DNA from: Thiomonas sp. X19
GTDB lineage: Bacteria; Pseudomonadota; Gammaproteobacteria; Burkholderiales; Burkholderiaceae_C
Length of the DNA stretch: 64,000 nucleotides
Direction of reading: 5' to 3'
Assembly (NCBI RefSeq): GCF_900089495.1
Contig: NZ_LT605203.1
Span: 4,575,459-4,639,458 of the forward strand
The notes under the pieces were generated by a model that worked only from the letters and a program-made list of their open reading frames with translations, was not told where the DNA came from and made no database searches. Positions 42,215 through 50,772 of the stretch are shown piece after piece. The translations under genes and the position numbers were made by a program. Numbering within the stretch: position 1 is the stretch's first letter; every line of letters starts with the position of its first letter.

Positions 42215-43852
42215 ATGATGCGAACCGTCACCGCAGCAGCGTCACGCCGTGCCTTCCCAACCCGCGTGCAATGGGCCGCCACCGGGCTGATACTCCTGCT
42301 TGTGGTGGCGGCCACCGCCCACGCCGCCCCGGCGCCCACCCCGACGGGTGGCCCAGGGGGGCAGGGCTACCTCGACACCATCAGCTCGCAGTTTCAAGCC
42401 GCGACCACCGGCTGGATGACCACCGCACAGGGCTATGCCTTCAAGATTTTTACGGCGCTGGCCGCCATGGATCTGTCCTGGTGGGGCATCAAGCAGGTAC
42501 TCAAGAAGAACGATCTGGCCGATTTCATCGCCGGGGCCACCCTGAAAATTGCCTCCATCGCCTTTTTCTACACCATCGTCAAGTACGCGCCGACATGGAT
42601 GCCGCTCATCACATCGAGCTTCATGGACATGGGACAGGCCATCGGCGGTTCGAGCGCCGCAACAGCATCGCCGTCCGGTGTGATGTCGATGGCCTTCTCC
42701 GTGGTGCATCAGCTCTACGAGGTCTACGACAAGGCGCCGGGCGGTTTGTTGAACATCGGCACCAACCTGTTCCTGGCCATCATCATCGCCATCACCTCGC
42801 TGCTGGCCCTGATCGGCTTTGGCCTGGTCGCCCTGCAGCTATTGATGACGCTGATCGAGACCTATCTGGTCGGCGGCGCCGGCCTGGTGATGCTGGGCTT
42901 CACGGGCTCCAGCCTGACCAGCAGCTTCGGCGAGAAATACATCGGCTATCTGGTCAGCGTGGGCATCAAGCTGCTGATGATCTACGCCATCATCGGCCTC
43001 GGGCAGAACCTCATCAACAGCGAACTCGCCTACATCGCGCAATACACCGGAGGAAAGTCGCTGCCGCCCACCGATCTGCTGACGGTCGGCGTCAGCATGC
43101 TGATCTACGGGGTCATCGGCATGCAGGCGCCGGGCCTGGCGGGCAGCCTGATGAACGGGTCTCCGAATATGTCCCTGGGCAACGTCGCGGGCGGCGCTGC
43201 GGCGATCGCTGGCGGCATCGCCGCAGCGGGCGTGGCAGGGGCCGCAGGTTACGCCAGCGCCGCCAAAGGTCTCGACAGAATGGCAGGCCTGGTCGGGGCT
43301 GGGGCGGGTGGCGGCTCAGGCGCGGGCGGCGCGATTGCCGGCGCAGAAAAACTCGCCGCCCTCGGCCAGGCCACTGGCGCAGCGGGCAAACCCGCAGGCG
43401 ACATGATGGGTTCCATCGGCGGCGGCGGGAAAGGGGGCGGTGCTTCCGCGCCCGCACCGTCCTCCGGCACACCTGCTGGATCGCTGGGCGGCGCGGGCAG
43501 CACGGGGGCCAATACCGCCCGCATGGGCCAAGCGGCTCAAGCGATGATGGAGGGCAAGGGGATCAGCGGCCCGTCGAGCACACCTCTGCGTCCCGCCGCG
43601 CCGTCCGCACCGCCGCAACCCTCGCCCGCACCGAGCGCACCGCCGAAAGGCCCCGTCGATGCACTGGGCGCACCCTCCGGCGAGAGTGGGTCTGCCGATC
43701 TGAGCAAGGCGGCGAGCAGCTCGGATCGAGAGCCGTTCGATGTGCTGAAAGACAACCTCGGCAAGCTGGCTGGCACCAAAGATGACATCGCCCGCCACGA
43801 GGGCGGTGGTGGCAGCGGCATCCAGATCCGCCTCGGCCACGTGGAGCACTGA
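42215..43852 (+). CDS. trbL: TrbL (VirB6-like) polytopic channel protein
   Basis: The 545-aa protein has a signal-like N terminus, then at least six membrane segments (FLAIIIAITSLLALIGFGLV, LMTLIETYLVGGAGLVMLGF, YLVSVGIKLLMIYAIIGLG and others) and a long Gly/Ala/Pro-rich cytoplasmic tail. TrbL forms part of the inner-membrane conduit. Start at 42215 or the adjacent ATG at 42218. The tail's low complexity is normal for the family. Confidence 0.92.
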   Translation: MMRTVTAAASRRAFPTRVQWAATGLILLLVVAATAHAAPAPTPTGGPGGQGYLDTISSQFQAATTGWMTTAQGYAFKIFTALAAMDLSWWGIKQVLKKNDLADFIAGATLKIASIAFFYTIVKYAPTWMPLITSSFMDMGQAIGGSSAATASPSGVMSMAFSVVHQLYEVYDKAPGGLLNIGTNLFLAIIIAITSLLALIGFGLVALQLLMTLIETYLVGGAGLVMLGFTGSSLTSSFGEKYIGYLVSVGIKLLMIYAIIGLGQNLINSELAYIAQYTGGKSLPPTDLLTVGVSMLIYGVIGMQAPGLAGSLMNGSPNMSLGNVAGGAAAIAGGIAAAGVAGAAGYASAAKGLDRMAGLVGAGAGGGSGAGGAIAGAEKLAALGQATGAAGKPAGDMMGSIGGGGKGGGASAPAPSSGTPAGSLGGAGSTGANTARMGQAAQAMMEGKGISGPSSTPLRPAAPSAPPQPSPAPSAPPKGPVDALGAPSGESGSADLSKAASSSDREPFDVLKDNLGKLAGTKDDIARHEGGGGSGIQIRLGHVEH

Positions 43853-43853
43853 C

Positions 43854-44096
43854 ATGGCCGACGACAAGCACCGCCTGCGCAGGCAGGTGTCCGATGAAAT
43901 CGGTGCAGTTCTGTCCCGAGCGATTCAACGCGACCGCAGAAGCCTGGTGATCCTGCTGCTGCAGATCGTCAATGCCGTCTGGTTTGCCGTGCTGTGGGAA
44001 CACGACTTCAAGCCGCCCGCAGCAACCGTCATTTGGTCGGTTTTCTTTGCCGCCTCGATGGCCGTGTCGATCGCGATCGAGAAACACCGGCCATAA
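43854..44096 (+). CDS. Small two-span membrane protein after trbL
   Basis: An 80-aa protein starts one base after trbL. It has a charged N terminus (HRLRRQVSDEIGAVLSRAIQ) and two membrane spans (LVILLLQIVNAVWFAVLW and VIWSVFFAASMAVSIAIE). The family is unknown. By position it belongs to the trb operon, and it is the last backbone gene before cargo block D. Confidence 0.65.
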   Translation: MADDKHRLRRQVSDEIGAVLSRAIQRDRRSLVILLLQIVNAVWFAVLWEHDFKPPAATVIWSVFFAASMAVSIAIEKHRP

Positions 44097-44142
44097 CGCG
44101 CGCCCATGGCGCGTGGTTGAGCAGGGCGCTCGCCGCGCCAAT

Positions 44143-44175
44143 GGGTTGCGTTGGTGCAAAACACGGACGCGGGTT
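44143..44175 (+). repeat. 33-bp direct repeat, left copy, flanking cargo block D
   Basis: GGGTTGCGTTGGTGC, AAAACACGGACG and CGGGTT are read consecutively. The same 33 bp with two mismatches recur in the same orientation at 51583-51615, so the pair flanks the AurF/TetR cargo of about 7.4 kb. Confidence 0.85.
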
Positions 44176-44243
44176 TCCCCTTCGGGGTCGCAATCAACAA
44201 GATGGGTAACCCGATCCTCGCGTCGCTTCGTGTGGTTGTATGA

Positions 44244-45140
44244 CTACGCTGACAGGCAGGCCGTATCCAGCAGAATACCGTGCTTGACAAAGAAGTCGGC
44301 GGTGCGTTTGAACCAGAGTTGGTGAAACGCCCGCCGTGAGGGATCGTTGCGCAGTCGATTGCGCAGTGCAGCGGCATTCTGCATCCCGGACAGCGCGATC
44401 ACTTGGGCATCTGCATACACTCGTGGGTTGTACATCTGCCCGATGAAGTAGACGAACGTCTTCTCGATCGCCTTGCGCACACGATCGACGGTTGCCTGCG
44501 AGGCATCCTGTTCAAGCACCTGTGCATAGAGCCGCTGCACGATCTCGCGCCCGAACGAGATGTGCCTTGACTCGTCCAGGTGATGCTGGTGATTGATTTC
44601 GCGCACAATGGCGGGCACATTCGGGCTCTTGCTAACTTTGTAGTTGTAGAAATCGACATATTCCTCAAAGATCAGCGTGCTTGCGAACAATAAGAGGTCT
44701 CGCTCAACCAGGTTCGCTGCAGATCCAGTCGGCAGTGCGGCGGCAGGGTAGATCTTGCCGACATAGTCCAGGCAGAACTTCGCGAAGAACCACATGTGCC
44801 CGTTCTCTTCGGCAACGAAGACATGCAGGTATTCCGAGATGTCCCGATAGCGCGGCTCGTAGAACGCCATCATCAGAAAGGCCAGTGCGCCCTTGATGCC
44901 ATGGACGTTGAGACTGAAAAAGTTGATGCACTCCCAGTGGCTCAGCGAGATCAGCGCTGATTCGCCGAGCGCCTCATGGATCTGTGTGCCGAACGTGGTC
45001 AGCAGGTCCTCGTCGCACCAGGGACGGTCGTGCTCAATCTCGCTCGGCCAGACGAAGCGCGTGAACACGTCGTACTGGTTGCGCCGTGAGAGTTGCAGCA
45101 AGCGCTCAAGCAGCTTCTGCTCGGCCACGGGCCCGGTCAT
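44244..45140 (-). CDS. AurF-family diiron N-oxygenase
   Basis: The 298-aa protein has the diiron ligand pattern of AurF (PF11583): Glu70 in SHWECINFF, E-x-x-H at 112-115 (AEENGHMWFF), a Glu at 159/160 (LIFEEYVDFYN), and H-x-x-E-x-x-H ending HHLDESRH (His187, Glu190, His193). AurF-type enzymes oxidise amines to hydroxylamines or nitro groups, often on carrier-bound or free amino acids. It is the last gene of a six-gene operon and overlaps the carrier-protein ligase by 4 nt, so the likely substrate is an amino acid activated by that ligase. Substrate and product are not known. Confidence 0.88.
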   Translation of the reverse strand: MTGPVAEQKLLERLLQLSRRNQYDVFTRFVWPSEIEHDRPWCDEDLLTTFGTQIHEALGESALISLSHWECINFFSLNVHGIKGALAFLMMAFYEPRYRDISEYLHVFVAEENGHMWFFAKFCLDYVGKIYPAAALPTGSAANLVERDLLLFASTLIFEEYVDFYNYKVSKSPNVPAIVREINHQHHLDESRHISFGREIVQRLYAQVLEQDASQATVDRVRKAIEKTFVYFIGQMYNPRVYADAQVIALSGMQNAAALRNRLRNDPSRRAFHQLWFKRTADFFVKHGILLDTACLSA

Positions 45141-45997
45141 GACCGAAGCTCCTGCGCTTTTGAGATCGACTCAGGTGTCACCGGGTCGAATGACGATGGC
45201 GGGTCGGACCGCAGGAGATCGTTGAGCCGCCTGCGGACATCCTCGGCGTTGTCATACCGGTCGCGTAGCATCGAGATCCAACGCTCCAGCCCGAAAGCCA
45301 CGCAACTCGTGTGGATCGGCTCCGCGGCGATAGAGATCCCGAACCTGCGGCCGAAGTAGTTGCGGTGGTGGTTCAGCGAAGCGACGGCGTGCCCGTCGAA
45401 CACGACCTCCTGTTTGGTTGGCAGCACCTTGGACATTGTCGCGACCGAGCTCGACGTGTCAAAGAACGGATCTGATGCCGTCTCGTAGGCGAACTCGAGT
45501 TCCAGCGCGCGCATTACCTGGTCGATGACCGCGCGTCCACGGTCCACATGCTGCTTCGCATCCGCCGCAGTTCCCAGGCAGACGAACTCCTTCATAGTGA
45601 AGTTGTAGCCGCGGTAGCGGTCGAGCGGCTTGTCCTCGTGTCTAAAGCACCTGGCGATGCAGCCCACCACCTGCGGTGCGGTAAGGCTCTGCCCCTTGCG
45701 CTCCAGATAGACCTTGTAGCAGGTCGCTGGCAGCAGTGCCATGCTGGTACGCGACGGCCCATAGCGCACGTCGACGCGCCGATCGCCCGCGGCGAAAGCC
45801 GGCAGATGCTCCACGTCCAGCGCACACAGCAGACAGGTGAGATGCGGAAAGTTGCGCGCATAGCCAAGCGCATCGAACTCCTCGACACTCAGCAGGCTGT
45901 CGTACTCGACGAAGTTCTCGGGTGGCAGGCAGAACAGGTGATCAAGTGCTGCCTCGAGATCTCTGCGGACAAGATACCAGTTTGCGGTTGTCTTCAT
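45137..45997 (-). CDS. Amino acid:[carrier protein] ligase (class II aaRS-like)
   Basis: The 286-aa protein is a truncated seryl-tRNA-synthetase-like catalytic core. Motif 2 is CFRHEDKPLDRYRGYNF with MKEFVCLG, and motif 3 is TSCVAFGLERW. The Cys (RCFRHE), Glu (KEFVC) and Cys (TSCVAF) residues match the zinc ligands of amino acid:carrier protein ligases, which lack a tRNA-binding domain and load an amino acid onto a dedicated ACP. The ACP gene is in the same operon. The start ATG at 45997 lies 46 bp after the methyltransferase gene. The amino acid cannot be predicted. Confidence 0.88.
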   Translation of the reverse strand: MKTTANWYLVRRDLEAALDHLFCLPPENFVEYDSLLSVEEFDALGYARNFPHLTCLLCALDVEHLPAFAAGDRRVDVRYGPSRTSMALLPATCYKVYLERKGQSLTAPQVVGCIARCFRHEDKPLDRYRGYNFTMKEFVCLGTAADAKQHVDRGRAVIDQVMRALELEFAYETASDPFFDTSSSVATMSKVLPTKQEVVFDGHAVASLNHHRNYFGRRFGISIAAEPIHTSCVAFGLERWISMLRDRYDNAEDVRRRLNDLLRSDPPSSFDPVTPESISKAQELRS

Positions 45998-46043
45998 GGA
46001 TGAAACGCTCCTTCTGTTCGCCGAGCAGCCCGCCGGACTGCCC

Positions 46044-46868
46044 TCAGTCGATGACCGCCATCACCAGCCAGCTACGCGCCACGCCGGGCACCTCGCGCGG
46101 TTGGGTTTCGTAGGGCCAGCGCCGACCGCCGGTATCCGCGGTGCCCGGCTCGCGCAGATCGAGCACCGACCATCCCTGTTGCTTCAACCATGCCTCCGGC
46201 GCATCGGTGCCGAAGCGCCAGCCGACACCGTCCTTGCGAAGTGCGGCGAGGAAAATCTGGCTGAAGGGACTGTTCAGCAGGCTCCTGCTCGCCATGTCGA
46301 CGACGAGACGACTCCCCATCGCGCTCATCGCACGACAGGTGGAAAGAACTTCGCCTGCCTGCTCGTCCGTCAGAAAGAACAGGAGCCCCTCCGCCAGCCA
46401 CAGTGCAGGCTTTGACGGATCGAACCCGGCACCGATCAGCGGACCGCGCCAATCTCTGGCCAAGTCCGCGGCGACGTTGAGGCGCAGCGCACGGGAAGGG
46501 CCTCCAATTTGGTGCAGCCGCGCTGTCTTTTCCGCCAATAGCTCGCCATGGTCTACCTCGTAGACTTTCGTCCCTTGCGGCCAGTCCAGCCGGTAGGCCC
46601 GGGTGTCCATGCCGGCAGCCACCATCACGATCTGCCGGATCGCAGGTTCCTCCCGCAGCGCGGCAGCACAGGCATCGTCGAAGAACCGTGTCCGGATGAC
46701 GACGAATTCGCGCACGCCCCCGCCCTTGTAGCGTTGCAGCAATTCGAACCCGTCCGGCTGCGCCAACTCGCGGGCGAGATCGTCACGAAACAGCGCGTCG
46801 CTGCCCTTCTCGTTCTCCAAGGCCCGGATCGCCGCGGTCCATTGCGCGGTCAGCGATACAGTTTGCAT
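46044..46868 (-). CDS. SAM-dependent methyltransferase (LCM/PPM family)
   Basis: The 274-aa protein resembles PF04072 leucine carboxyl methyltransferase-like enzymes: VIRTRFFDDACAAAL, VMVAAGMDTRAYRLDW (SAM-binding motif I), KVYEVDHGEL, and LWLAEGLLFFLTDEQ. In polyketide and amino-acid-derived clusters such enzymes often O- or N-methylate. It overlaps the MaoC gene by 19 nt. Possible roles are carboxyl methylation of the carrier-released product or N-O methylation after AurF; the sequence does not decide. Confidence 0.88.
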   Translation of the reverse strand: MQTVSLTAQWTAAIRALENEKGSDALFRDDLARELAQPDGFELLQRYKGGGVREFVVIRTRFFDDACAAALREEPAIRQIVMVAAGMDTRAYRLDWPQGTKVYEVDHGELLAEKTARLHQIGGPSRALRLNVAADLARDWRGPLIGAGFDPSKPALWLAEGLLFFLTDEQAGEVLSTCRAMSAMGSRLVVDMASRSLLNSPFSQIFLAALRKDGVGWRFGTDAPEAWLKQQGWSVLDLREPGTADTGGRRWPYETQPREVPGVARSWLVMAVID

Positions 46869-47347
46869 GTGTGCGTCTCCTTGTCCCTATGCTGCGCCTG
46901 GGCCGCGTCGCGGCGCACGAAGCGGCTGTGCAGCACCAACGTCATCAACGGCCTGGCCTCGCCTTCCCGGGTCAGCCTGCCGGCGTTTTTGACGGTGATC
47001 AGGTCCTTGCGGAACGGGCTCTGAACCAGATCGAGGATCTCGACCTCGCCGACCAGAACGTCGTCCGGACGCACCGGAGCATGCCAGCGCAACTCGTCGA
47101 CTCCGGGCGAGCCCTCGACCCGCGCGCCCTCCAGCATCGCGCGCACGTACAGGCTCATCCAGATGGCCGCAGTGTGCCATCCGCTTGCGACGATCCCCTT
47201 GAAGAACGACTGGCTCCCCGCCTCCTGCGACAGGTGGTATGGCTGCGGGTCGTACAGGCTTGCGAAGGCCACGATCTCCTGCGTCGTCACGCGGTGGCTG
47301 CCGAGCGAGAACTTGTCGCCATGCCGGTAGTCGTCCGCGGCTTTCAT
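46850..47347 (-). CDS. MaoC-like (hot-dog fold) dehydratase
   Basis: The 165-aa protein has the MaoC signature DYRHGDKFSLGSHRVTTQEI and FASLYDPQPYHLSQEAG, where D and H are the hydratase catalytic residues, then GIVASGWHTAAIWMSLY. MaoC proteins hydrate or dehydrate enoyl-thioesters, here perhaps an ACP-bound intermediate. It overlaps the ACP gene by 4 nt. An amino acid with a beta-leaving group on the ACP would suit such a dehydration (inference). Confidence 0.88.
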   Translation of the reverse strand: MKAADDYRHGDKFSLGSHRVTTQEIVAFASLYDPQPYHLSQEAGSQSFFKGIVASGWHTAAIWMSLYVRAMLEGARVEGSPGVDELRWHAPVRPDDVLVGEVEILDLVQSPFRKDLITVKNAGRLTREGEARPLMTLVLHSRFVRRDAAQAQHRDKETHTCKLYR

Positions 47348-47604
47348 TTCGGCTCCACGAGTTCGGTGTCCGCGCCGCTGAAGTAAGCCGCGCGGATGGC
47401 GTCGATGGTGCGGAACTCGTCGATGTTCACGTTGTCCAGCTCAATCGTGCGCCCGCTGAGCTCCGCGATCAGCAGCACAAACTCGACGAACCGCAGCGAG
47501 TCGATCAGTCCGTTTTCGATGAGGTCGTCGCAGTCTGAGAAGTCGGTTCCGCCTAAGTTTTTCTCGGCGATGAAGCGCCGAACCCGGTCCATTCTGTTGC
47601 TCAT
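47344..47604 (-). CDS. Acyl carrier protein (dedicated, for amino acid loading)
   Basis: The 86-aa protein has the PP-binding motif NGLIDSLRFVEFVLLI, with the phosphopantetheine serine in DSL (about residue 36). The helical pattern around it is ACP-like, followed by an acidic helix (VNIDEFRTIDAI). It is encoded together with the aaRS-like ligase, as in systems where the ligase charges a specific carrier protein. A phosphopantetheinyl transferase is not present in the window, so the host must supply it. ATG at 47604 follows the MFS stop by 4 bp. Confidence 0.88.
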   Translation of the reverse strand: MSNRMDRVRRFIAEKNLGGTDFSDCDDLIENGLIDSLRFVEFVLLIAELSGRTIELDNVNIDEFRTIDAIRAAYFSGADTELVEPK

Positions 47605-47608
47605 ACCA

Positions 47609-48832
47609 TTACTCACTTTCCTCATTCAGGCCTTCGCCCAATCTGTGCCCTGGAACACCCTTCGAGGCCAATCCGAGCAAGGGAAGCAGTGCAGCCACTA
47701 ATAACAGTGCCGCCCCAAACGATAGAGAGTCGTTCAACGTGCCCATGTCGGCAATCGCCCCTGCAGCTACCGGCCCAATGGCCTGCCCGAGTGCAAATAC
47801 CACAGTGAAAAACGTAATGCCCTTGGCCCAGAGATCCGATGGCATGCGCTGACGCACCAGCACGGCGACCGATGATGGCACGATGAACATGCCAAGGCCG
47901 AACGCTGCAGCCGAGCAGAGAAGGCTGGCTCCCCCCCCATCCAGGATCGGAATCGACGCGCCGATCAGCGTGGCAAAGCAGCTGGCCGACTGAGTAAGCG
48001 CCGGTGGCCAATTGTTCAGTGCCACCCGCCATACGAAAGGCGAAACAGCGACGCCGCTTCCGAGGATGAGCCAGAAACTCAGGCCGAACAGCAGCGACCA
48101 ACCTTGATTGCGCATCCAAGCCAGGATGAAAGTCATATAGACGATATAGCCTGCGGCGAACAAGAGGTAGCCCAGCAACGGTGTCCGCAGGCCACTCAGT
48201 GAAAGCGCTCGGCGCGATGCCGACGGGGCGACGTCGACCGGTCTGCGGGCTTCGAGCAAGGGCCAGACCGACAGCACAGCCGCCAGTAGTCCCAGCAGCA
48301 GCCAGGCCTGCGGCCACGCAGCCACTCCCCAGAATGCCAGCAAGGGATCTACCGCGAGGCCAGACAGCGCGATGCCAATACCTGCGCCCGCGAAGTACAG
48401 TCCCATGGCCGTGCCGCTGAGATCCGGAAAGTGGCGATAGCGAACTGCCACGAGTGCGCCACCGCAGGAGAACGCCCAAGCCGCACCGATGCCTGAGAGC
48501 AGTCTGGCTGCCGTCAGCCAGACTAGGTCTGCTGACAGTGCCGTTGCTGGCAGAGACAAGACTGTGAGGTACAGGCCTACGGAGAACAACCATGTGGGTG
48601 ATCGGTATCGCAGAAGCAGATAACCGCTTGCTGCGCCAGCGAGGTATCCCAGTGCGTTGGCCGTGTTTAACCAACCGGCCTGAGCGTAGTTCCATGCCAT
48701 GGCCTGATGCATGGCTGGCAGGATCAACGCGTACGCGAAGCGCGCCAGACCGTTGCCAACGGCCACCGATAGCCCAAGACCGAAAGCGGGCCAGAGCGAG
48801 GCCGTGGCGAAAGTTGAGGACTTGGTGTTCAT
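47609..48832 (-). CDS. YbfB/YjiJ-type MFS exporter, first gene of the AurF operon
   Basis: The 407-aa 12-span MFS protein starts with ASLWPAFGLGLSVAVGNGLARFAYALILPAMHQA (first span region with the GLARFAYALI hallmark of the YbfB subgroup) and LLSGIGAAWAFSCGGALVAV. It is the first gene of the operon (minus strand) and is divergent from the GlxA-type regulator over 141 bp. The likely role is export of the AurF-pathway product. Confidence 0.88.
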   Translation of the reverse strand: MNTKSSTFATASLWPAFGLGLSVAVGNGLARFAYALILPAMHQAMAWNYAQAGWLNTANALGYLAGAASGYLLLRYRSPTWLFSVGLYLTVLSLPATALSADLVWLTAARLLSGIGAAWAFSCGGALVAVRYRHFPDLSGTAMGLYFAGAGIGIALSGLAVDPLLAFWGVAAWPQAWLLLGLLAAVLSVWPLLEARRPVDVAPSASRRALSLSGLRTPLLGYLLFAAGYIVYMTFILAWMRNQGWSLLFGLSFWLILGSGVAVSPFVWRVALNNWPPALTQSASCFATLIGASIPILDGGGASLLCSAAAFGLGMFIVPSSVAVLVRQRMPSDLWAKGITFFTVVFALGQAIGPVAAGAIADMGTLNDSLSFGAALLLVAALLPLLGLASKGVPGHRLGEGLNEESE

Positions 48833-48902
48833 GTTGTTTTCCTGGGCCGAGGCGTTTTTCTACGTCCTCATATCGGACAACTGATGTGAGGAGCTTATGT
48901 GT

Positions 48903-48931
48903 TTGCACGATGTGCGACGATTGTCTAAAAT
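48903..48931 (+). promoter_or_regulatory. Predicted sigma-70 promoter of the GlxA-type regulator
   Basis: TTGCAC (48903-48908) and TAAAAT (48926-48931) have an ideal 17-bp spacer and lie 42 bp before the ATG at 48974. The promoter of the divergent MFS operon must lie in the same 141-bp gap. Confidence 0.6.
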
Positions 48932-48973
48932 GACTCCTGCAGTTCCATTTCAGACATTCAAACAATCAGGGCG

Positions 48974-50011
48974 ATGGCAACCCAGTTCTTTATCGCAGCA
49001 ATGGATGGCGCTTTAGGTGCCAGCGTGGCTGCGACACTCGATGCCCTGAGCGTGGCCAGCGGTGGAGCGGCTTCGCTTGGTCAGGCTTCGCCGAGTTGGC
49101 GAGTAGTCGGGATGTCGAATGAAGTCCGGTTGTCCAACGGGATGAGACTTGCAGCCCAGCCGATCGACGCCGCGCGCGTCCCAGCCTCCTCCGTGATCGT
49201 GTTTCCAGGCATTGGGCTGGATCATCCAGATCTCGGTTCGGAAGGCGATATCCACGGTCGCTACGACGAGCGGAAAATCCTGCACCGCATGAGCATGCCT
49301 GATGCCGAAGCCTTTGCGCGTCTGGCGCAACGGCACCATGCGCGGGGGGGCAAAGTGGCCGCCTCCTGCTCAGGTGTGCTGCTCCCCGCTATGGCCGGCC
49401 TGCTGCAGGGCGGGGCGGCGACGACCCATTGGCGCCTGAGTGGCTTCTTCCACAAACACTTCCCACAGATTCGGCTGGATACGAAGCGCATGGTGGTTGA
49501 GTCGCATGGCATCGTGAGTGCGGGCGCTGCGATGGCACAAATGGACTTGATGCTTTACCTGATCCGCAAACAGATCGGTCGCGAACTGGCAGACCTGGTC
49601 ATGAGCTATTTGCTGATTGACACCCGCACCACGCAGGCCCGGTATCAGGTTTGGGAGCACTTGGACGTGCCAGACGACGAGACGGCGCGCAGCTTCGAGG
49701 CGCTTATCGAGGCCAGCCTGCCGGACATCTTGTCGGTGCGGCAGGCGGCTCGGCAACTTCACATGACCGAGAAGACCTTGGCGCGGCGCCTGTTCAAGGC
49801 ATCCGGTGTGACGCCCATGACGCTGATCCATTCGGTGCGCATGCGCCACGCTCGGCGCCTATTGGAACTTGACGAACTCACGCTCGACGAGGTCGCACAG
49901 CGAGTGGGCTATGCCAACGCGACCTCCTTGCGCAAGTTGACGATGCGCATGGCGCAGGTTGCGCCTGCCGCATTCAGGTCGAGCGCGACGGGCACACGCT
50001 CGCGAGGTTGA
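48974..50011 (+). CDS. GlxA-family AraC-type regulator (DJ-1/PfpI + HTH)
   Basis: The 345-aa regulator has an N-terminal DJ-1/PfpI-like amidotransferase domain (GVGAAVIVFPGI-type strand: SVIVFPGIGLDHPDLG; CSG in VAASCSGVLLPAMAGLL) and a C-terminal AraC helix-turn-helix pair (LSVRQAARQLHMTEKTLARR and LTLDEVAQRVGYANATSLRK). This is the GlxA/FtrA architecture. It is divergent from the AurF operon and is the candidate activator for it. The effector is likely an amino acid or amine related to the pathway (inference). Confidence 0.9.
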   Translation: MATQFFIAAMDGALGASVAATLDALSVASGGAASLGQASPSWRVVGMSNEVRLSNGMRLAAQPIDAARVPASSVIVFPGIGLDHPDLGSEGDIHGRYDERKILHRMSMPDAEAFARLAQRHHARGGKVAASCSGVLLPAMAGLLQGGAATTHWRLSGFFHKHFPQIRLDTKRMVVESHGIVSAGAAMAQMDLMLYLIRKQIGRELADLVMSYLLIDTRTTQARYQVWEHLDVPDDETARSFEALIEASLPDILSVRQAARQLHMTEKTLARRLFKASGVTPMTLIHSVRMRHARRLLELDELTLDEVAQRVGYANATSLRKLTMRMAQVAPAAFRSSATGTRSRG

Positions 50012-50220
50012 ATAGTTCGCTCACAAGAGGCTCGGCTGTGTGGTTCTGTCGCGTGTTTTTTAGAGGTGATGAACCCAAGAGGAAACAAGGCAAAAAAGGA
50101 ACGGACCGATGCCAAGTGTGCCCAGTAGGTGACGAAGTTCGGGCGAAGGCGTAGCGCTTGGCATAGCTGTATTCGACAGTGGTGATGTCGTCAGCGATGT
50201 TCGTCGCTTGACAACAGAGA

Positions 50221-50688
50221 TTACAAACCCAGCTCGCTCAGCTCCGGGTGATTGTCTGGTCGCCGTCCCAGCGGCCAGAAGAACTTGCGGTCGGCCTCCG
50301 CGATCGGCAGGTCGTTGATGCTGGCAAAGCGTCGCATCATGAACCCCTGCTCATTGAATTCCCAGTTCTCGTTGCCGTAGGAGCGGAACCAGTGGCCCGA
50401 GTCGTCGTGCCATTCGTAGGCGAAGCGTACCGCGATTCGGTTGCCGGTGAAGGCCCACAGTTCCTTGATCAGCCGGTATTCCAGTTCGCGCGTCCACTTG
50501 CGTTCGAGGAAACGCTGCACTTCGGCACGGCCGACCGGAAATTCGGCGCGGTTGCGCCAGCGGGTATCTTCCGTGTACACCAGTACCACGCGCGCGGGAT
50601 CGCGCGTGTTCCAGGCGTCCTCGGCCATGCGCACTTTCTGCAGGGCGGAATCTTCGGTAAAGGGGGGCAGGGGCGGCTTGGTATCCAC
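50221..50688 (-). CDS. DUF1348 (SnoaL/NTF2-like) protein
   Basis: The 155-aa protein shows the DUF1348 signature [39 protein letters not shown] and [21 protein letters not shown]1348 proteins are NTF2-like cone folds of unknown role, commonly controlled by a TetR regulator encoded next to them. Here the tetR gene is divergent and twin palindromes lie between the two. Enzymatic activity cannot be inferred. Confidence 0.9.
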   Translation of the reverse strand: MDTKPPLPPFTEDSALQKVRMAEDAWNTRDPARVVLVYTEDTRWRNRAEFPVGRAEVQRFLERKWTRELEYRLIKELWAFTGNRIAVRFAYEWHDDSGHWFRSYGNENWEFNEQGFMMRRFASINDLPIAEADRKFFWPLGRRPDNHPELSELGL

Positions 50689-50707
50689 GAGTTCTCCTTG
50701 GGTTGAT

Positions 50708-50725
50708 GTAGACAGACTTGTCTAC
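50708..50725. promoter_or_regulatory. TetR operator 1
   Basis: GTAGACA-GACT-TGTCTAC, a near-perfect palindrome (the GTAGACA half pairs with TGTCTAC), lies 20 bp upstream of the DUF1348 start and is repeated at 50746-50763. Two identical half-site pairs in one divergent gap strongly suggest binding by the adjacent TetR protein. Confidence 0.8.
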
Positions 50726-50745
50726 TCGAGTCCACTCTAGCTGAT

Positions 50746-50763
50746 GTAGACAGACCTGTCTAC
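50746..50763. promoter_or_regulatory. TetR operator 2
   Basis: GTAGACA-GACC-TGTCTAC, identical to operator 1 except at one central base. It ends 9 bp before the tetR ATG, so it should repress tetR itself (autoregulation). Confidence 0.8.
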
Positions 50764-50772
50764 AATGCCGTC

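Noticed and set aside
42271..43785. A 504-codon plus-strand frame overlapping trbL
   Set aside because: It is in another frame of trbL, is extremely Arg/His/Gly-rich, and has no ribosome binding site; trbL is the real gene.
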